Positions 36,313 to 44,831 of a stretch of DNA of 64,000 nt are shown piece by piece. Both the position numbers and the translations under genes were made by a program. The stretch spans positions 248,001 to 312,000 of the forward strand of contig NZ_JAHKQJ010000002.1 in NCBI RefSeq assembly GCF_018861045.1. Reading direction: 5' to 3'. How positions within the stretch are numbered: the first letter of the stretch is position 1; each line of letters begins with the position of its first letter. The stretch is from Octadecabacter sp. B2R22 (GTDB taxonomy: Bacteria; Pseudomonadota; Alphaproteobacteria; Rhodobacterales; Rhodobacteraceae). The notes below the pieces were generated by a model. It had not been told where the DNA came from and did no database searches. It worked only from the letters and a program-made list of their open reading frames with translations.

Positions 36313-37314
36313 ATGAAACTGAAGACAGTAATGATGAGCGCTGCTGCAAGCGTTGCATTGATGACAAGCGCTACAACTGCGATGGCCGATGGCCATTCAA
36401 TCACGGTTGCCTATTTCCTTGAATGGCCAATGCCGATGATGGCAGCCAAGGCATCGGGAGCCTACGAAGAAGCGCTTGGCATGGAAGTGAACTGGGTCTC
36501 ATTTGACACGGGCACAGCTATGTCTGCGGCCATGGCGTCCGGTGACGTCCAAATCGCTGTTTCCCAGGGCCTGCCACCTTTCGTAGTTGCAGTGTCCGGC
36601 GGTCAGAACCTTGAGCTTCTGGACGTTGCTGTAAGCTACGCTGAGAACCAGGGCTGCGTTGTCCGTTCCGATCTGGAAATCGACAAAATGAATGCAAGTG
36701 AGCTCGCCGGTAAAACTGTTGCCGTGCCTCTTGGTACTGCCGCACACTACAGCTTTATCCGTCACATGGACCATTTCGGTGTTGCTCTCGACAGTTTGTC
36801 CATCATTGACATGGACCCACCATCCGGTGCGGCTGCTCTGAGCACTGGCGCAGTTGATTTTGCCTGTGGCTACGGTGGCGGTCTGACATCAATGCTGGAA
36901 TCTGGCGACGTATTGCTGACCGGTGCTGAAAAGCAGGAAATAGGCATTCTGGTCTTTGACGTCACCTCTGCGCCAGCTGCGTTTGTCGCTGAAAACGCCG
37001 ACGTCGTTGAGAAATTCCTCGCCGTGACAGCTGCTGCAAACGCAGAGTGGGCCGCGAATCCGTCTGACGAATTGCTGGGAGCGATTGCTCAGCAAGCTGG
37101 GATGGATTTGGAAGCTGCCCGCAGCGCAATCTCGACAATGTCCTTCCCCACGATCGATGAGCAGCTTTCCGAAGCATGGCTTGGGGGTAACGCTGCACCT
37201 TTCATGAAAGGTGTCGCAGATGTCTTCGTTGAAGCCGGATCCATCGATTCCGCGCTGGACAGCTATGAAGGCGCACTTAATGCAGCGCCACTCGCAGCTG
37301 CAGGCGACATGTAA
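36313..37314 (+). CDS. Periplasmic binding protein, taurine/nitrate (TauA) type, orphan
   Basis: A protein of 333 aa with a signal peptide (ending TTAMADG) and the fold of aliphatic sulfonate/taurine-type binding proteins: VAYFLEWPMPMMAAKASGAYE at the ligand side, then DTGTAMSAAMASGDVQIAVSQ and GKTVAVPLGTAAHYSFIRHM. It would deliver a small amine or sulfonate to an importer. No permease or ATPase of this class follows; the next gene is a DMT transporter after a 313-base gap with a strong hairpin. A GGAG site precedes the ATG. Confidence 0.85.
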   Translation: MKLKTVMMSAAASVALMTSATTAMADGHSITVAYFLEWPMPMMAAKASGAYEEALGMEVNWVSFDTGTAMSAAMASGDVQIAVSQGLPPFVVAVSGGQNLELLDVAVSYAENQGCVVRSDLEIDKMNASELAGKTVAVPLGTAAHYSFIRHMDHFGVALDSLSIIDMDPPSGAAALSTGAVDFACGYGGGLTSMLESGDVLLTGAEKQEIGILVFDVTSAPAAFVAENADVVEKFLAVTAAANAEWAANPSDELLGAIAQQAGMDLEAARSAISTMSFPTIDEQLSEAWLGGNAAPFMKGVADVFVEAGSIDSALDSYEGALNAAPLAAAGDM

Positions 37315-37318
37315 ATTC

Positions 37319-37355
37319 GATTGGCCGAAGGTGTATTTTGCCCATTCGGCCAATC
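37319..37355 (+). terminator. Strong hairpin after the binding-protein gene
   Basis: A perfect 11-bp inverted repeat (GATTGGCCGAA at 37319-37329, TTCGGCCAATC at 37345-37355) with a 15-base loop starts 5 bases after the stop codon. There is no T-run behind it, so it may act as an RNA-stabilising or rho-type end rather than a classical terminator. Confidence 0.6.
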
Positions 37356-37627
37356 AAACCAAACAAATTTAGGGTTGTGCACCCCTGTGCAACTCCAACT
37401 GGCCGGGCACACTGTGTTCGGCCTTTCCTTTTCCCACCGTTACCGGCCTGCTCAGGTGTCGCTCGCCTAAGCAATCAAGCATGGTACATGTTTTAACCAG
37501 AAGCCTCACACGGCAGCTTGGCCCTATTGACCGTTCGGGGCGTTTACGCCATTGGCACTAAAACCTCTTGGGTGTGGGTAGCAAAACACCAGTTGTTGCT
37601 CATTCTGCCATCGGAATTAGACCACCC
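37356..37627. other. Region between binding protein and DMT transporter, no gene
   Basis: About 270 bases with no coding signal. A small hairpin around TGCAC-CCCT-GTGCA (about 37377-37391) is the only structure noticed. The DMT transporter may have its own promoter here. Confidence 0.4.
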
Positions 37628-38515
37628 ATGTACTCAAACGTCGCAACTCATCGCAAAGCGAACCTGCTAGGGAGCGTCTGGATGATCGCTTCGATGGCTA
37701 TTTTTGCCATCGAGGATGCCTTCGTCAAAGCGGCGTCTATCACGCTGCCCGTCGGTCAAATCCTGATCATCTTCGGCTTGGGCGGGGCGGTTGTGTTTGC
37801 GGCTTTGGCGCGCTTGAACAACGAACCATTATTCAACAAAGATGTGCTCTCCCGTCCAATGCGCATTCGCGTCGTTTTTGAGATTGTCGGCCGCCTGTTC
37901 TATGTGCTCGCCATCGCAATGACTCCGTTGTCGTCGGCAACCGTCATTTTGCAAGCAACGCCGCTGGTTGTTGTCGCGGGAGCCGCGTTGGTGTTTGGCG
38001 AAAAGGTCGGATGGCGCAGATGGTCTGCAATCTTCATCGGTTTGGCTGGCGTCATCGTCATCATTCAACCGGGAACCGATAGCTTTTCAATGCTATCAGT
38101 TTTAGCGATTATCGGAATGATCGGTTTTGCAGGTCGTGATTTGGCAAGCAGAGCGGCCCCTGCGACGCTCAGCACTTCTATCCTCGGACTTTACGGTTTC
38201 TTATCTATTGTGGTTGCAGGGGTGATGTTTGCAATCTGGCAAGGTGCTTCATTCGTTTCCGTAGATATAAGGGCCTTTTTCTATCTATTGGGAGCGATTG
38301 CAGCAGGCGTCGCGGCGTATGCATGCCTTATGAAAGCGATGCGCACAGGCGAAGTATCTGCTGTAACGCCATTCCGGTACACAAGGTTGCTTTTTGGGAT
38401 CACGATCGGCGTTGTGTTTTTTGGGGAAAGCCTGAGTTCCGCAATGCTGCTTGGGTCCGGACTAATCGTGGTTTCTGGCCTGTTCATTATGTGGCGGCGC
38501 AAGACAGTTGGATAG
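37628..38515 (+). CDS. EamA/DMT-family transporter
   Basis: A protein of 295 aa with ten hydrophobic segments in two EamA repeats (SVWMIASMAIFAIEDAFVKAA at the start; SVLAIIGMIGFAGRDLASRAA opening the second half). RYTRLLFGITIGVVFFGE is the usual helix-9 region. Such carriers export or exchange small metabolites. The start used is the ATG at 37628; a GTG at 37568 would add 20 residues. It closes module A, but its substrate is unknown. Confidence 0.8.
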   Translation: MYSNVATHRKANLLGSVWMIASMAIFAIEDAFVKAASITLPVGQILIIFGLGGAVVFAALARLNNEPLFNKDVLSRPMRIRVVFEIVGRLFYVLAIAMTPLSSATVILQATPLVVVAGAALVFGEKVGWRRWSAIFIGLAGVIVIIQPGTDSFSMLSVLAIIGMIGFAGRDLASRAAPATLSTSILGLYGFLSIVVAGVMFAIWQGASFVSVDIRAFFYLLGAIAAGVAAYACLMKAMRTGEVSAVTPFRYTRLLFGITIGVVFFGESLSSAMLLGSGLIVVSGLFIMWRRKTVG

Positions 38516-39051
38516 ATCCACCATTTGTCGAAAGGTCCACAAAAGGCGCTCGAGACCGAAAAACCCGAAGCCGCCAAATGCATCGCCGCAGCGAAAGTAC
38601 AGTTTGGATTGGCCCAAAAGACATAGATTGAATGGCAGCTTTGGTGACACAGCCTTCATGACGGGGACAGTCAGCGCCGCGACTGCGAACAAATGCTGCG
38701 GCAGCAATAGCTGCAGGTGCACAAGTCCGCTTCGTCCCGCATCTTACAAGTTCATGCACTGTGCAGCGAACGGCGATGTATCCCGATCCGGCCACTCGCG
38801 ACTGACGCAGCGAAGGTGTCAGGAGAGCCCATTGCGGAAGTGTGGAATTTGCGCTGCACGCGCTCGCAGCGTAGAAAATGGTGCGTGAACTGAAGATTCG
38901 GTGCCGCATTGCAGCGAAAAGACCGGTCATTCATATCTCCCGCGGCAAGCATGGGAATTATTCCAAAAATTAACTGATCTTACGCCGTTCAAACAACAGC
39001 GACAGTCTTGCCGATTGGAAAAGTCGACAGTGGTTACCGAGCAAGTGCAGG
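38516..39051. other. Gap of 536 bases with a degenerate intergenic repeat
   Basis: No gene with a credible ribosome site was found. It holds copy 1 of a repeat family seen twice more at 48785 and 48959, and a further element (GCAGCGAAAAGACCGGTCATTC, about 38910) similar to the sequence after the other copies. Confidence 0.5.
38682..38740 (+). repeat. Degenerate intergenic repeat, copy 1
   Basis: Shares AAATGCTGC, GCAATAGCTGCA, TGCACAAGTCCG and TCGTCCCGC with the copies at 48785 and 48959, in the same order and spacing. Origin unknown. Confidence 0.5.
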
Positions 39052-39945
39052 CTAATCTCGTTGATGCTTTGTCTGTTCAAGCAGCCAATTCTTTAAGAAT
39101 GATGCTGCGGATGACCCCGAGGTATTCTTGTCCAATCCGATTTCGTACCAGATGCAACGAATACTTCGTGGATCCATGCGAACCAGCCGTCCCGACAGTA
39201 TTTCTCGCTCGCATAGGATCTTGTCGGCAAGGATAACCCCTTCTCCGTCCGCCGCCGCGTCAATTGCGAGAGAAAGATCTGAGTAGACCTTGCCCGCGTT
39301 CCAGCCAGTGCTTTCCGGCTCATGGGCCGCATACCATTTATGCCAGGTCTCTTTTCCATTGTCGTGGATGAGAATCGCGCTGCTCCAATCAACTTTGGCA
39401 TCCTGCGACGAAAGTTTTGCGCTCAAGTGCGGTGTCGCGGCCGGAAAGCCGTCAATCGGAAATAATCTGTCCTTTGTCACACCACGTCCCGGCAACCGGG
39501 TCTCAAAGTGAATGACGATATCGGCATGTCCTTCCCCAATCTGTGCCGGAGTCCACGCCGGCCGCAGATCGACGTCTATTCGCGGAAAGAGACTGCAAAA
39601 TTCGGTTATGCGCTTGCGCAGCCAGAGCGAGGCAATCGCAGGTTCCGCGCTGACAACCACTGTGCCGGTCCGTGTTTTTCGCAGCAGGGTTTCGCTTGCA
39701 TCTGTCAGCGTTTGCAGCCCGCTCGCGATTTGCGGAAGCAAGGTCCGCCCATTTTCGCTCAACTCGACCCGGTTGCGGTGTCTGATGAAAAGATCGGTTC
39801 CGAACCAAAGCTCCAGATTTTTGATATGCTGACTGACAACACTGTGGCTGACGTTCAGTTCGCTTGCCGCTTTGGCAAAACTAGAATGCCGTGCAGCGGC
39901 CTCGAAGACCCTAAGTGCATTGAGGTGGCGAAGCGTGTTTCCCAT
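39052..39945 (-). CDS. LysR-family transcriptional regulator, GcvA-like
   Basis: A protein of 297 aa. The N-terminal winged helix reads RVFEAAARHSSFAKAASELNVSHSVVSQHIKNLE, and the effector domain contains RIDVDLRPAWTPAQIGEGHADIVIHF, typical of the GcvA-like group. It is divergent from the ABC transporter operon at 40063 with a 117-base region between them, so it most likely regulates module B in response to the imported compound. Confidence 0.88.
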   Translation of the reverse strand: MGNTLRHLNALRVFEAAARHSSFAKAASELNVSHSVVSQHIKNLELWFGTDLFIRHRNRVELSENGRTLLPQIASGLQTLTDASETLLRKTRTGTVVVSAEPAIASLWLRKRITEFCSLFPRIDVDLRPAWTPAQIGEGHADIVIHFETRLPGRGVTKDRLFPIDGFPAATPHLSAKLSSQDAKVDWSSAILIHDNGKETWHKWYAAHEPESTGWNAGKVYSDLSLAIDAAADGEGVILADKILCEREILSGRLVRMDPRSIRCIWYEIGLDKNTSGSSAASFLKNWLLEQTKHQRD

Positions 39946-40062
39946 TATTCTAGCGTAGGTAAAAGCTTCGCTGAGCGCAAGTTAAACGCGCTTTCTAGGC
40001 TTGGGATTTAGTTGTTAGCCTCGGATCAGCAAATCAGTCACTTAAGCCGCACAGGAACCCGT

Positions 40063-40857
40063 ATGAACGCTGTTTCGACCTCTGCCGACACGAACGTCTC
40101 GCTTGGCGTCAATGATCTTCACAAGTCATTCGGAACGCATGAAGTCCTTAAGGGTGTTTCGCTGGAGGCACGCGAAGGTGACGTCATTTCATTGTTGGGC
40201 TCTTCTGGATCAGGGAAAAGCACGCTCTTGCGGTGCGTCAATATGCTGGAAACGCCGACATCCGGCCAAATATCCGTCCACGGTGAGGTCATCAAGATGA
40301 CCCAAGATCGCGGTGGCATAGCCCGGCCCGCGGACCCCAGGCAGGTGGAGCGCATCCGCGCAAGACTGGCAATGGTGTTTCAGTCCTTCAATCTCTGGTC
40401 TCACATGACTGTCATGGAAAACGTCATCGCAGGGCCAATCCATGTTTTGAAACAATCGCGCGCCGAGGCCATCGAAAATGCCAAGGGCGTGCTTGAACGC
40501 GTCGGCATGTACGAGCGTCGCGACTATTACCCGGCGCATATTTCAGGCGGTCAACAGCAGCGTGCGGCCATTGCCCGCGCGCTTGCCATGGAGCCCGAGG
40601 TGATGCTGTTCGATGAGCCGACCTCTGCTCTTGATCCCGAACTTGTGGGAGAGGTTTTGAAAGTCATTCGCTCACTGGCAGAGGAAGGGCGCACCATGTT
40701 GGTTGTGACACATGAGATGGCATTCGCACGAGATGTCTCATCCAACGTGATATTCCTCCACCAAGGCCTAATCGAAGAGCAAGGCGTGCCCAAGCAAATG
40801 TTCACGGATCCAAAATCCACGCGCTTCAAGGAATTTCTATCCAATACCCGACACTAG
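40063..40857 (+). CDS. Polar amino acid-type ABC transporter ATPase (HisP/GlnQ family)
   Basis: A protein of 264 aa. Walker [14 protein letters not shown], signature [15 protein letters not shown] and Walker [15 protein letters not shown]. The insert with [13 protein letters not shown] between Walker A and the Q-loop is typical of HisP/OccP-type ATPases. The ATG at 40063 has an AGGAA site; the open frame runs 17 codons further upstream without one. It starts a four-gene importer (ATPase, binding protein, two permeases). Confidence 0.92.
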   Translation: MNAVSTSADTNVSLGVNDLHKSFGTHEVLKGVSLEAREGDVISLLGSSGSGKSTLLRCVNMLETPTSGQISVHGEVIKMTQDRGGIARPADPRQVERIRARLAMVFQSFNLWSHMTVMENVIAGPIHVLKQSRAEAIENAKGVLERVGMYERRDYYPAHISGGQQQRAAIARALAMEPEVMLFDEPTSALDPELVGEVLKVIRSLAEEGRTMLVVTHEMAFARDVSSNVIFLHQGLIEEQGVPKQMFTDPKSTRFKEFLSNTRH

Positions 40858-40917
40858 GCCGCGAGGCTGTGCAGCACGCATTCACAAACTAAACTAAGTC
40901 CACAAAGGGGAAATCAA

Positions 40918-41688
40918 ATGACACTCAAAAACAAACTTCTCGCGTCCACAGTTGGTGCAATTGCACTGATGGCAGGAATGGCGACAGCAGAACCATTGCG
41001 GATCGGCGTGGAAGGCGCATACCCTCCGTTCTCGCAAAAGGAAGCTGACGGGTCTTTGTCTGGCTTCGACATCGATATCGCACTTGCCCTGTGCGCAGAG
41101 CTGGAACGCGAATGCGAGCTGGTCGAGCAGGAGTGGGATGGCATGATCCCGGCGCTGATCGCAAACAAATATGATGCGATCGTCGCTTCCATGTCGATCA
41201 CCGAAGATCGCCTTCGCTTGGTCGACTTTTCCGAAAAATATTATCAGACACCATCGCGGTTCGTCGCGGCGGAAGGTGCAACATTCGAACTGACACCAGA
41301 AGGTACCGCAGGGCTGAAGATCGGCGTACTGCGCGGCACCACATTGCAATGTCATGTGGAAAAGGCATTCCCTGACGCTGACTTGCGCCTCTACAACACG
41401 CAAGAAGATGTGTTTGCAGATCTTGTCGCCGGACGTCTGGACATGCAGTTGAACAATACGCTTCAGGCCATCGACGGTTTCCTCAACACCCCACAGGGTG
41501 AAGGGTTCGCGTTTCTTGGCGACAATGTCGATGATCCAGAATGCCTTGGCGAGGGGACCGGCATCGCGGTGCGCAAAGGCGACGAGCTGGCGGCCGAGTT
41601 GAGCACGGCAATTGCGGCGATCCGCGCTGATGGCACCTATGCGGCGATCAACGACGCCTATTTCGACGTCGACATTTACGGCGAGTAA
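40918..41688 (+). CDS. Polar amino acid-type periplasmic binding protein
   Basis: A protein of 256 aa with a signal peptide (cleavage near ATAEP) and the SBP_bac_3 fold: LRIGVEGAYPPFSQKEADGSLSGFDIDIA, then EWDGMIPALIANKYDAIVASMSIT and a C-terminal RADGTYAAINDAYFDVD. Close relatives bind lysine, arginine, ornithine or octopine. In this operon the ligand may be a guanidino or ureido compound, which is inference from the downstream enzymes. A GGGG-rich site precedes the ATG. Confidence 0.9.
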   Translation: MTLKNKLLASTVGAIALMAGMATAEPLRIGVEGAYPPFSQKEADGSLSGFDIDIALALCAELERECELVEQEWDGMIPALIANKYDAIVASMSITEDRLRLVDFSEKYYQTPSRFVAAEGATFELTPEGTAGLKIGVLRGTTLQCHVEKAFPDADLRLYNTQEDVFADLVAGRLDMQLNNTLQAIDGFLNTPQGEGFAFLGDNVDDPECLGEGTGIAVRKGDELAAELSTAIAAIRADGTYAAINDAYFDVDIYGE

Positions 41689-41703
41689 CCCCGTTACCTG
41701 AGC

Positions 41704-41734
41704 GCGACAGGGAGTCCTCCGGCTTTCCTGTCGC
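41704..41734 (+). promoter_or_regulatory. Intercistronic hairpin after the binding-protein gene
   Basis: GCGACAGGGA and TTCCTGTCGC pair over 9 of 10 positions with an 11-base loop, starting 15 bases after the stop. Such hairpins often protect the upstream message and raise binding-protein levels over the permeases. Confidence 0.5.
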
Positions 41735-41762
41735 AACTTCTCTCAATGTCTGGACAAAGCAA

Positions 41763-42452
41763 ATGGATGTGATCTTCGAGTACAAACAGATCCTGATCGA
41801 GGGCACTTTGGTGACCATCTCGTTGGCTGTTCTGTCGCTGCTTCTGTCTATTGCATTGGGCCTCATGGGGGCCTTTGCAAAACTTTCGCCCAAGCGCGGT
41901 GTTCGACGCGCGGGTGAACTCTATACCCTCTTTGTGCGCAGCGTGCCTGATCTTGTCTTAATGATGTTGATCTTCTACGGCGGTCAAACGTTGATGAGCC
42001 AAATCGGCGCATTGACCGGCCTTTGGGGCTATATCGACATCAACCAGTTCATCGCCGGTGTGCTGACGCTTGGGTTCATCTTCGGCGCTTATATGTCCGA
42101 AACTTTTCGAGGCGCCATCCTTGCTGTTCCGAGCGGCCAGATCGAAGCGGCGAAGGCTGTGGGGATGACACCCAGTCAGGTCTTTCGAATCGTCACCTGG
42201 CCGCAAATGGTACGTTTCGCGTTGCCGAGCTTCACCAACAACTGGTTAGTTCTGGTCAAATCTACCGCGCTTGTCTCGGTTATTGGCTTGCACGATCTGG
42301 TTTGGAACGCTTTCACGGCGGGACGGTCTACGCACATGCTCTTTAGCTTCATGATCGCTGTTATGGTTATCTACCTGATCATCACTGGTCTGTCTGATGT
42401 GATCCTGCGGGCGGTTGACCGCAAGTACGCCGCTGGCGTGAGAAAGGCCTAA
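41763..42452 (+). CDS. Polar amino acid-type ABC permease (HisQ-like)
   Basis: A protein of 229 aa with about five membrane helices. The HisQ-type start ILIEGTLVTISLAVLSLLLSIALG and the EAA loop (IEAAKAVGMTPSQVFRIVTWPQM) that docks the ATPase are visible. FVRSVPDLVLMMLIFYGG matches the family. Translated just ahead of the HisM-like permease (4-base gap). Confidence 0.9.
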   Translation: MDVIFEYKQILIEGTLVTISLAVLSLLLSIALGLMGAFAKLSPKRGVRRAGELYTLFVRSVPDLVLMMLIFYGGQTLMSQIGALTGLWGYIDINQFIAGVLTLGFIFGAYMSETFRGAILAVPSGQIEAAKAVGMTPSQVFRIVTWPQMVRFALPSFTNNWLVLVKSTALVSVIGLHDLVWNAFTAGRSTHMLFSFMIAVMVIYLIITGLSDVILRAVDRKYAAGVRKA

Positions 42453-42456
42453 GGCG

Positions 42457-43242
42457 ATGGAACCTGAACAGAGTTTTTACGACTACCTGAAGAACATCAG
42501 TGAAACTCAGTCACCAATCGATTTTGTCCTGATCTATGACAACCTCGACCGGTTCGTTGACGGCGCGTTGGTCACGTTGCAACTCACATTCCTCGCGCTT
42601 CTTGTCGGGGGGATAATCGCGGTGCCGTTGGCCATTGCACGCGCATACCGCAAGCCGTTCCTAAGCCCCGCAATTCGTGTCTACACCTATGTTTTTTGCG
42701 GCACGCCGCTTCTGGTGCAGGTTTATCTATTCTACTTCGGCCTTGGCCAGTTCACGGCCGTGCAAGAAAGCTTCCTTTGGGATCCGATCCTCAGCAGCCC
42801 GTGGTGGTGCGTGATGATTGCTTTCACCTTGAATACAGCAGCCTATACCACTGAATTTCTGCGCGGTGCGATCGAAACCACACCCCACGGTGAGGTCGAG
42901 GCCGCAAAGGCATGCGGCATGTCACCCTATGCGCGGATGCGGCTGGTGGTTCTGCCGAGTGCCTTCCGCCGCGCGCTGCCTGCCTACTCGAACGAGGTCA
43001 TTTTCACGCTGCACGGCTCCGTGATAGCGAGCACGGTGACGTTGCAAGACCTTTTGGGCGTCGGGCGCTGGCTGAATGGCCGCTATTACCTCGCCTACGA
43101 AGGCTTTCTAACCGCGATGGTGTTCTACATGGCCATTGTTTTCATGATCACCTTCGCGTTCCGGCTGGCCGAAAAGCGCTTCCTTGGCCATCTGCGCCCG
43201 CGAGAAACACCACAACCCGGCGCAGCAAGAGTTGCCGCCTGA
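42457..43242 (+). CDS. Polar amino acid-type ABC permease (HisM-like)
   Basis: A protein of 261 aa with about five membrane helices. FVDGALVTLQLTFLALLVGG, the FCGTPLLVQVYLFYFGLGQ stretch and the EAA loop (VEAAKACGMSPYARMRLVVLPS) identify it as the second permease of a His/Lys/Arg/opine-type importer. It completes the transporter begun at 40063. Confidence 0.9.
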   Translation: MEPEQSFYDYLKNISETQSPIDFVLIYDNLDRFVDGALVTLQLTFLALLVGGIIAVPLAIARAYRKPFLSPAIRVYTYVFCGTPLLVQVYLFYFGLGQFTAVQESFLWDPILSSPWWCVMIAFTLNTAAYTTEFLRGAIETTPHGEVEAAKACGMSPYARMRLVVLPSAFRRALPAYSNEVIFTLHGSVIASTVTLQDLLGVGRWLNGRYYLAYEGFLTAMVFYMAIVFMITFAFRLAEKRFLGHLRPRETPQPGAARVAA

Positions 43243-43292
43243 GCCAGACCTCCGCATCCCAATCATATTATCTGTTAACGAAAGGCCTCACT

Positions 43293-43928
43293 ATGACCGC
43301 TTCGAAGAAACGTGACCTAATCGAAGGGCGCGCCGCGCTCATCGTCATCGACATCCAGAAATCGACCTTCGCCCCCATTCCTGATGACAAGCGCGCGATT
43401 GCCCATATGCCAGACTACGCAGAGCGTATGGCGCGTTCAAAAGAGGCCATAGACAAGGCACGCGAGGTCGGAATTCCGGTGATCTTCATTCAGGAGATCC
43501 ACCGCGCGAATCTAATCGACATGGGGCGCGAAACCGATGGCGATGAAGATGTTCACTGCCTTGACAGCAACCCACTTACCGCCTTCGCTGAAGAAGAACT
43601 CGGCATGCTGCCGGATGATTACCGCATCTCAAAGCGTCGTTATTCCGCGTTTTACGGGACCGACCTGGAAATCCTGCTGAAGGGGCTCAAGGCGGAGACC
43701 CTGATCCTAGTGGGCGGCCTGACTGACGTTTGCGTGCATTACACTTTCGTTGACGCCCATCAGGGCGACTATTTCTGCCGCGTAATCGAAAACTGTGTCG
43801 CCGGCTCTAGCCTGGAGGCGCATCAGGCATCGCTCAACGCGATGGAATACCTGCAGCACGGCGCGATCCGCACCTTGGATGAAGTCCTGTCCGCGATGGA
43901 AAGCAAAGCTGAAACACAGGCCGCTTGA
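43293..43928 (+). CDS. Isochorismatase-family cysteine hydrolase (amidohydrolase)
   Basis: A protein of 211 aa. The triad of the family is present: Asp in LIVIDIQKS, Lys in RISKRRYSAFYGTDLE, and nucleophilic Cys in LVGGLTDVCVHYTFVDA. Members hydrolyse amides such as N-carbamoylsarcosine, ureidoacrylate, biuret or nicotinamide. Placement before two DUF1989 genes and allophanate hydrolase suggests a urea-like amide; a biuret or carbamoyl substrate is inference. The start at 43293 has an AAAGG site; the much longer open frame upstream is a shadow of the permease gene. Confidence 0.85.
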   Translation: MTASKKRDLIEGRAALIVIDIQKSTFAPIPDDKRAIAHMPDYAERMARSKEAIDKAREVGIPVIFIQEIHRANLIDMGRETDGDEDVHCLDSNPLTAFAEEELGMLPDDYRISKRRYSAFYGTDLEILLKGLKAETLILVGGLTDVCVHYTFVDAHQGDYFCRVIENCVAGSSLEAHQASLNAMEYLQHGAIRTLDEVLSAMESKAETQAA

Positions 43929-43931
43929 TTC

Positions 43932-43969
43932 AATCTTGAGGGCGGTCAATCCGGGCTGCCCTCAAGATT
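43932..43969 (+). terminator. Hairpin between the hydrolase and DUF1989 genes
   Basis: A perfect 12-bp inverted repeat (AATCTTGAGGGC, GCCCTCAAGATT) with a 14-base loop is followed a few bases later by a run of six T. It looks like a terminator or attenuator inside the operon. Confidence 0.65.
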
Positions 43970-44003
43970 TCACAATTTTTTCAAATACAAGGAGCCATTC
44001 GTC

Positions 44004-44828
44004 ATGACAGTTCAAACCACCCTGAGCACAGGTGAAACGCCGCAGGAGCGGTATGAGAGGCTGAAGTCCGAAGGGAATGGAGAGGGCGGCGATTTTGCCG
44101 CGCGGCAGTCTGCCGCCCGCGTCCAACCTGTACCGGCCATTGAGGTGTCATCGGTTATCTATGACGATATCGTGCCGAGCAAAGGGTACTGGCACGGCCG
44201 CCTGAAACGCGGCGATGGTTTACGGATTGTAGCCGAAAGCGCGACCGGGGTCGCGGCCTGTTTCTGGCGCAGCGATGAGACCTCTGAACGGTTCAATCCC
44301 GGCGACACGATCAAGGTGCAATGGACCAGCGAGATGACCACGGGCCGTGTCCTTTTGTCGGATATGGGGCGCGCAATGGTGTCGATCACCCATGATGATT
44401 TCGGACGGTCCGACTGTTTGGCCGGTGTATCCTTGCCCGGGCCTGCGGACGGTGGTGATTGGCAGAGCGGGCGCGAACACTTTCTGCGCGCCGCGTTGAA
44501 AAACGGGCTGAGCAAACGCGACGTTGGTCCTTGCATCAGCTTTTTCTCGCCGGTTTCGGTAGACTCTGGCGGACGGCTGTATTGGGAAGATCAAAACAGT
44601 AGCGGTCCGTTTACCGTGGATCTGCGCGCCGAGATGGATCTGATTGTGACCCTGTCAAACTCGGCACATCCAATGTCGCCGGATCGCGAGCCGCTGCCCT
44701 TGGCAGTAACCCAATTTCTTGCGCCGCCCGCCGCGACAGACGATCTCGCCCGCACCGGGACTGTCGAAGCCCGCCGCGCCTTTGAAAATACCGACGCCCT
44801 TTTCGGCGACCGTAAACGCTTGTCATAA
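44004..44828 (+). CDS. DUF1989 protein, carboxyguanidine deiminase-type subunit (UAAP1-like)
   Basis: A protein of 274 aa. The DUF1989 core shows WHGRLKRGDGLRIV, SERFNPGDTIKVQWT, RVLLSDMGRAMVSITHDD and the conserved VDLRAEMDLIVTLSNSAHP. Paired DUF1989 proteins were long annotated as urea carboxylase-associated proteins. Published work on guanidine assimilation assigns such a pair as carboxyguanidine deiminase (CgdAB), producing allophanate and ammonia. It precedes the second DUF1989 gene by 3 bases. No biotin carboxylase of the guanidine/urea type is encoded in the window, so its true substrate source is open. Confidence 0.8.
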   Translation: MTVQTTLSTGETPQERYERLKSEGNGEGGDFAARQSAARVQPVPAIEVSSVIYDDIVPSKGYWHGRLKRGDGLRIVAESATGVAACFWRSDETSERFNPGDTIKVQWTSEMTTGRVLLSDMGRAMVSITHDDFGRSDCLAGVSLPGPADGGDWQSGREHFLRAALKNGLSKRDVGPCISFFSPVSVDSGGRLYWEDQNSSGPFTVDLRAEMDLIVTLSNSAHPMSPDREPLPLAVTQFLAPPAATDDLARTGTVEARRAFENTDALFGDRKRLS

Positions 44829-44831
44829 GGA

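Noticed and set aside
42912-43292. Upstream extension of the isochorismatase-type hydrolase frame
   Set aside because: It lies inside the HisM-like permease gene in another frame; the ATG at 43293 has a ribosome site and begins the homology.
40857-44003. Guanidine riboswitch before the nitrogen genes
   Set aside because: No sequence matching a known guanidine riboswitch core could be identified by eye; only simple hairpins are seen.
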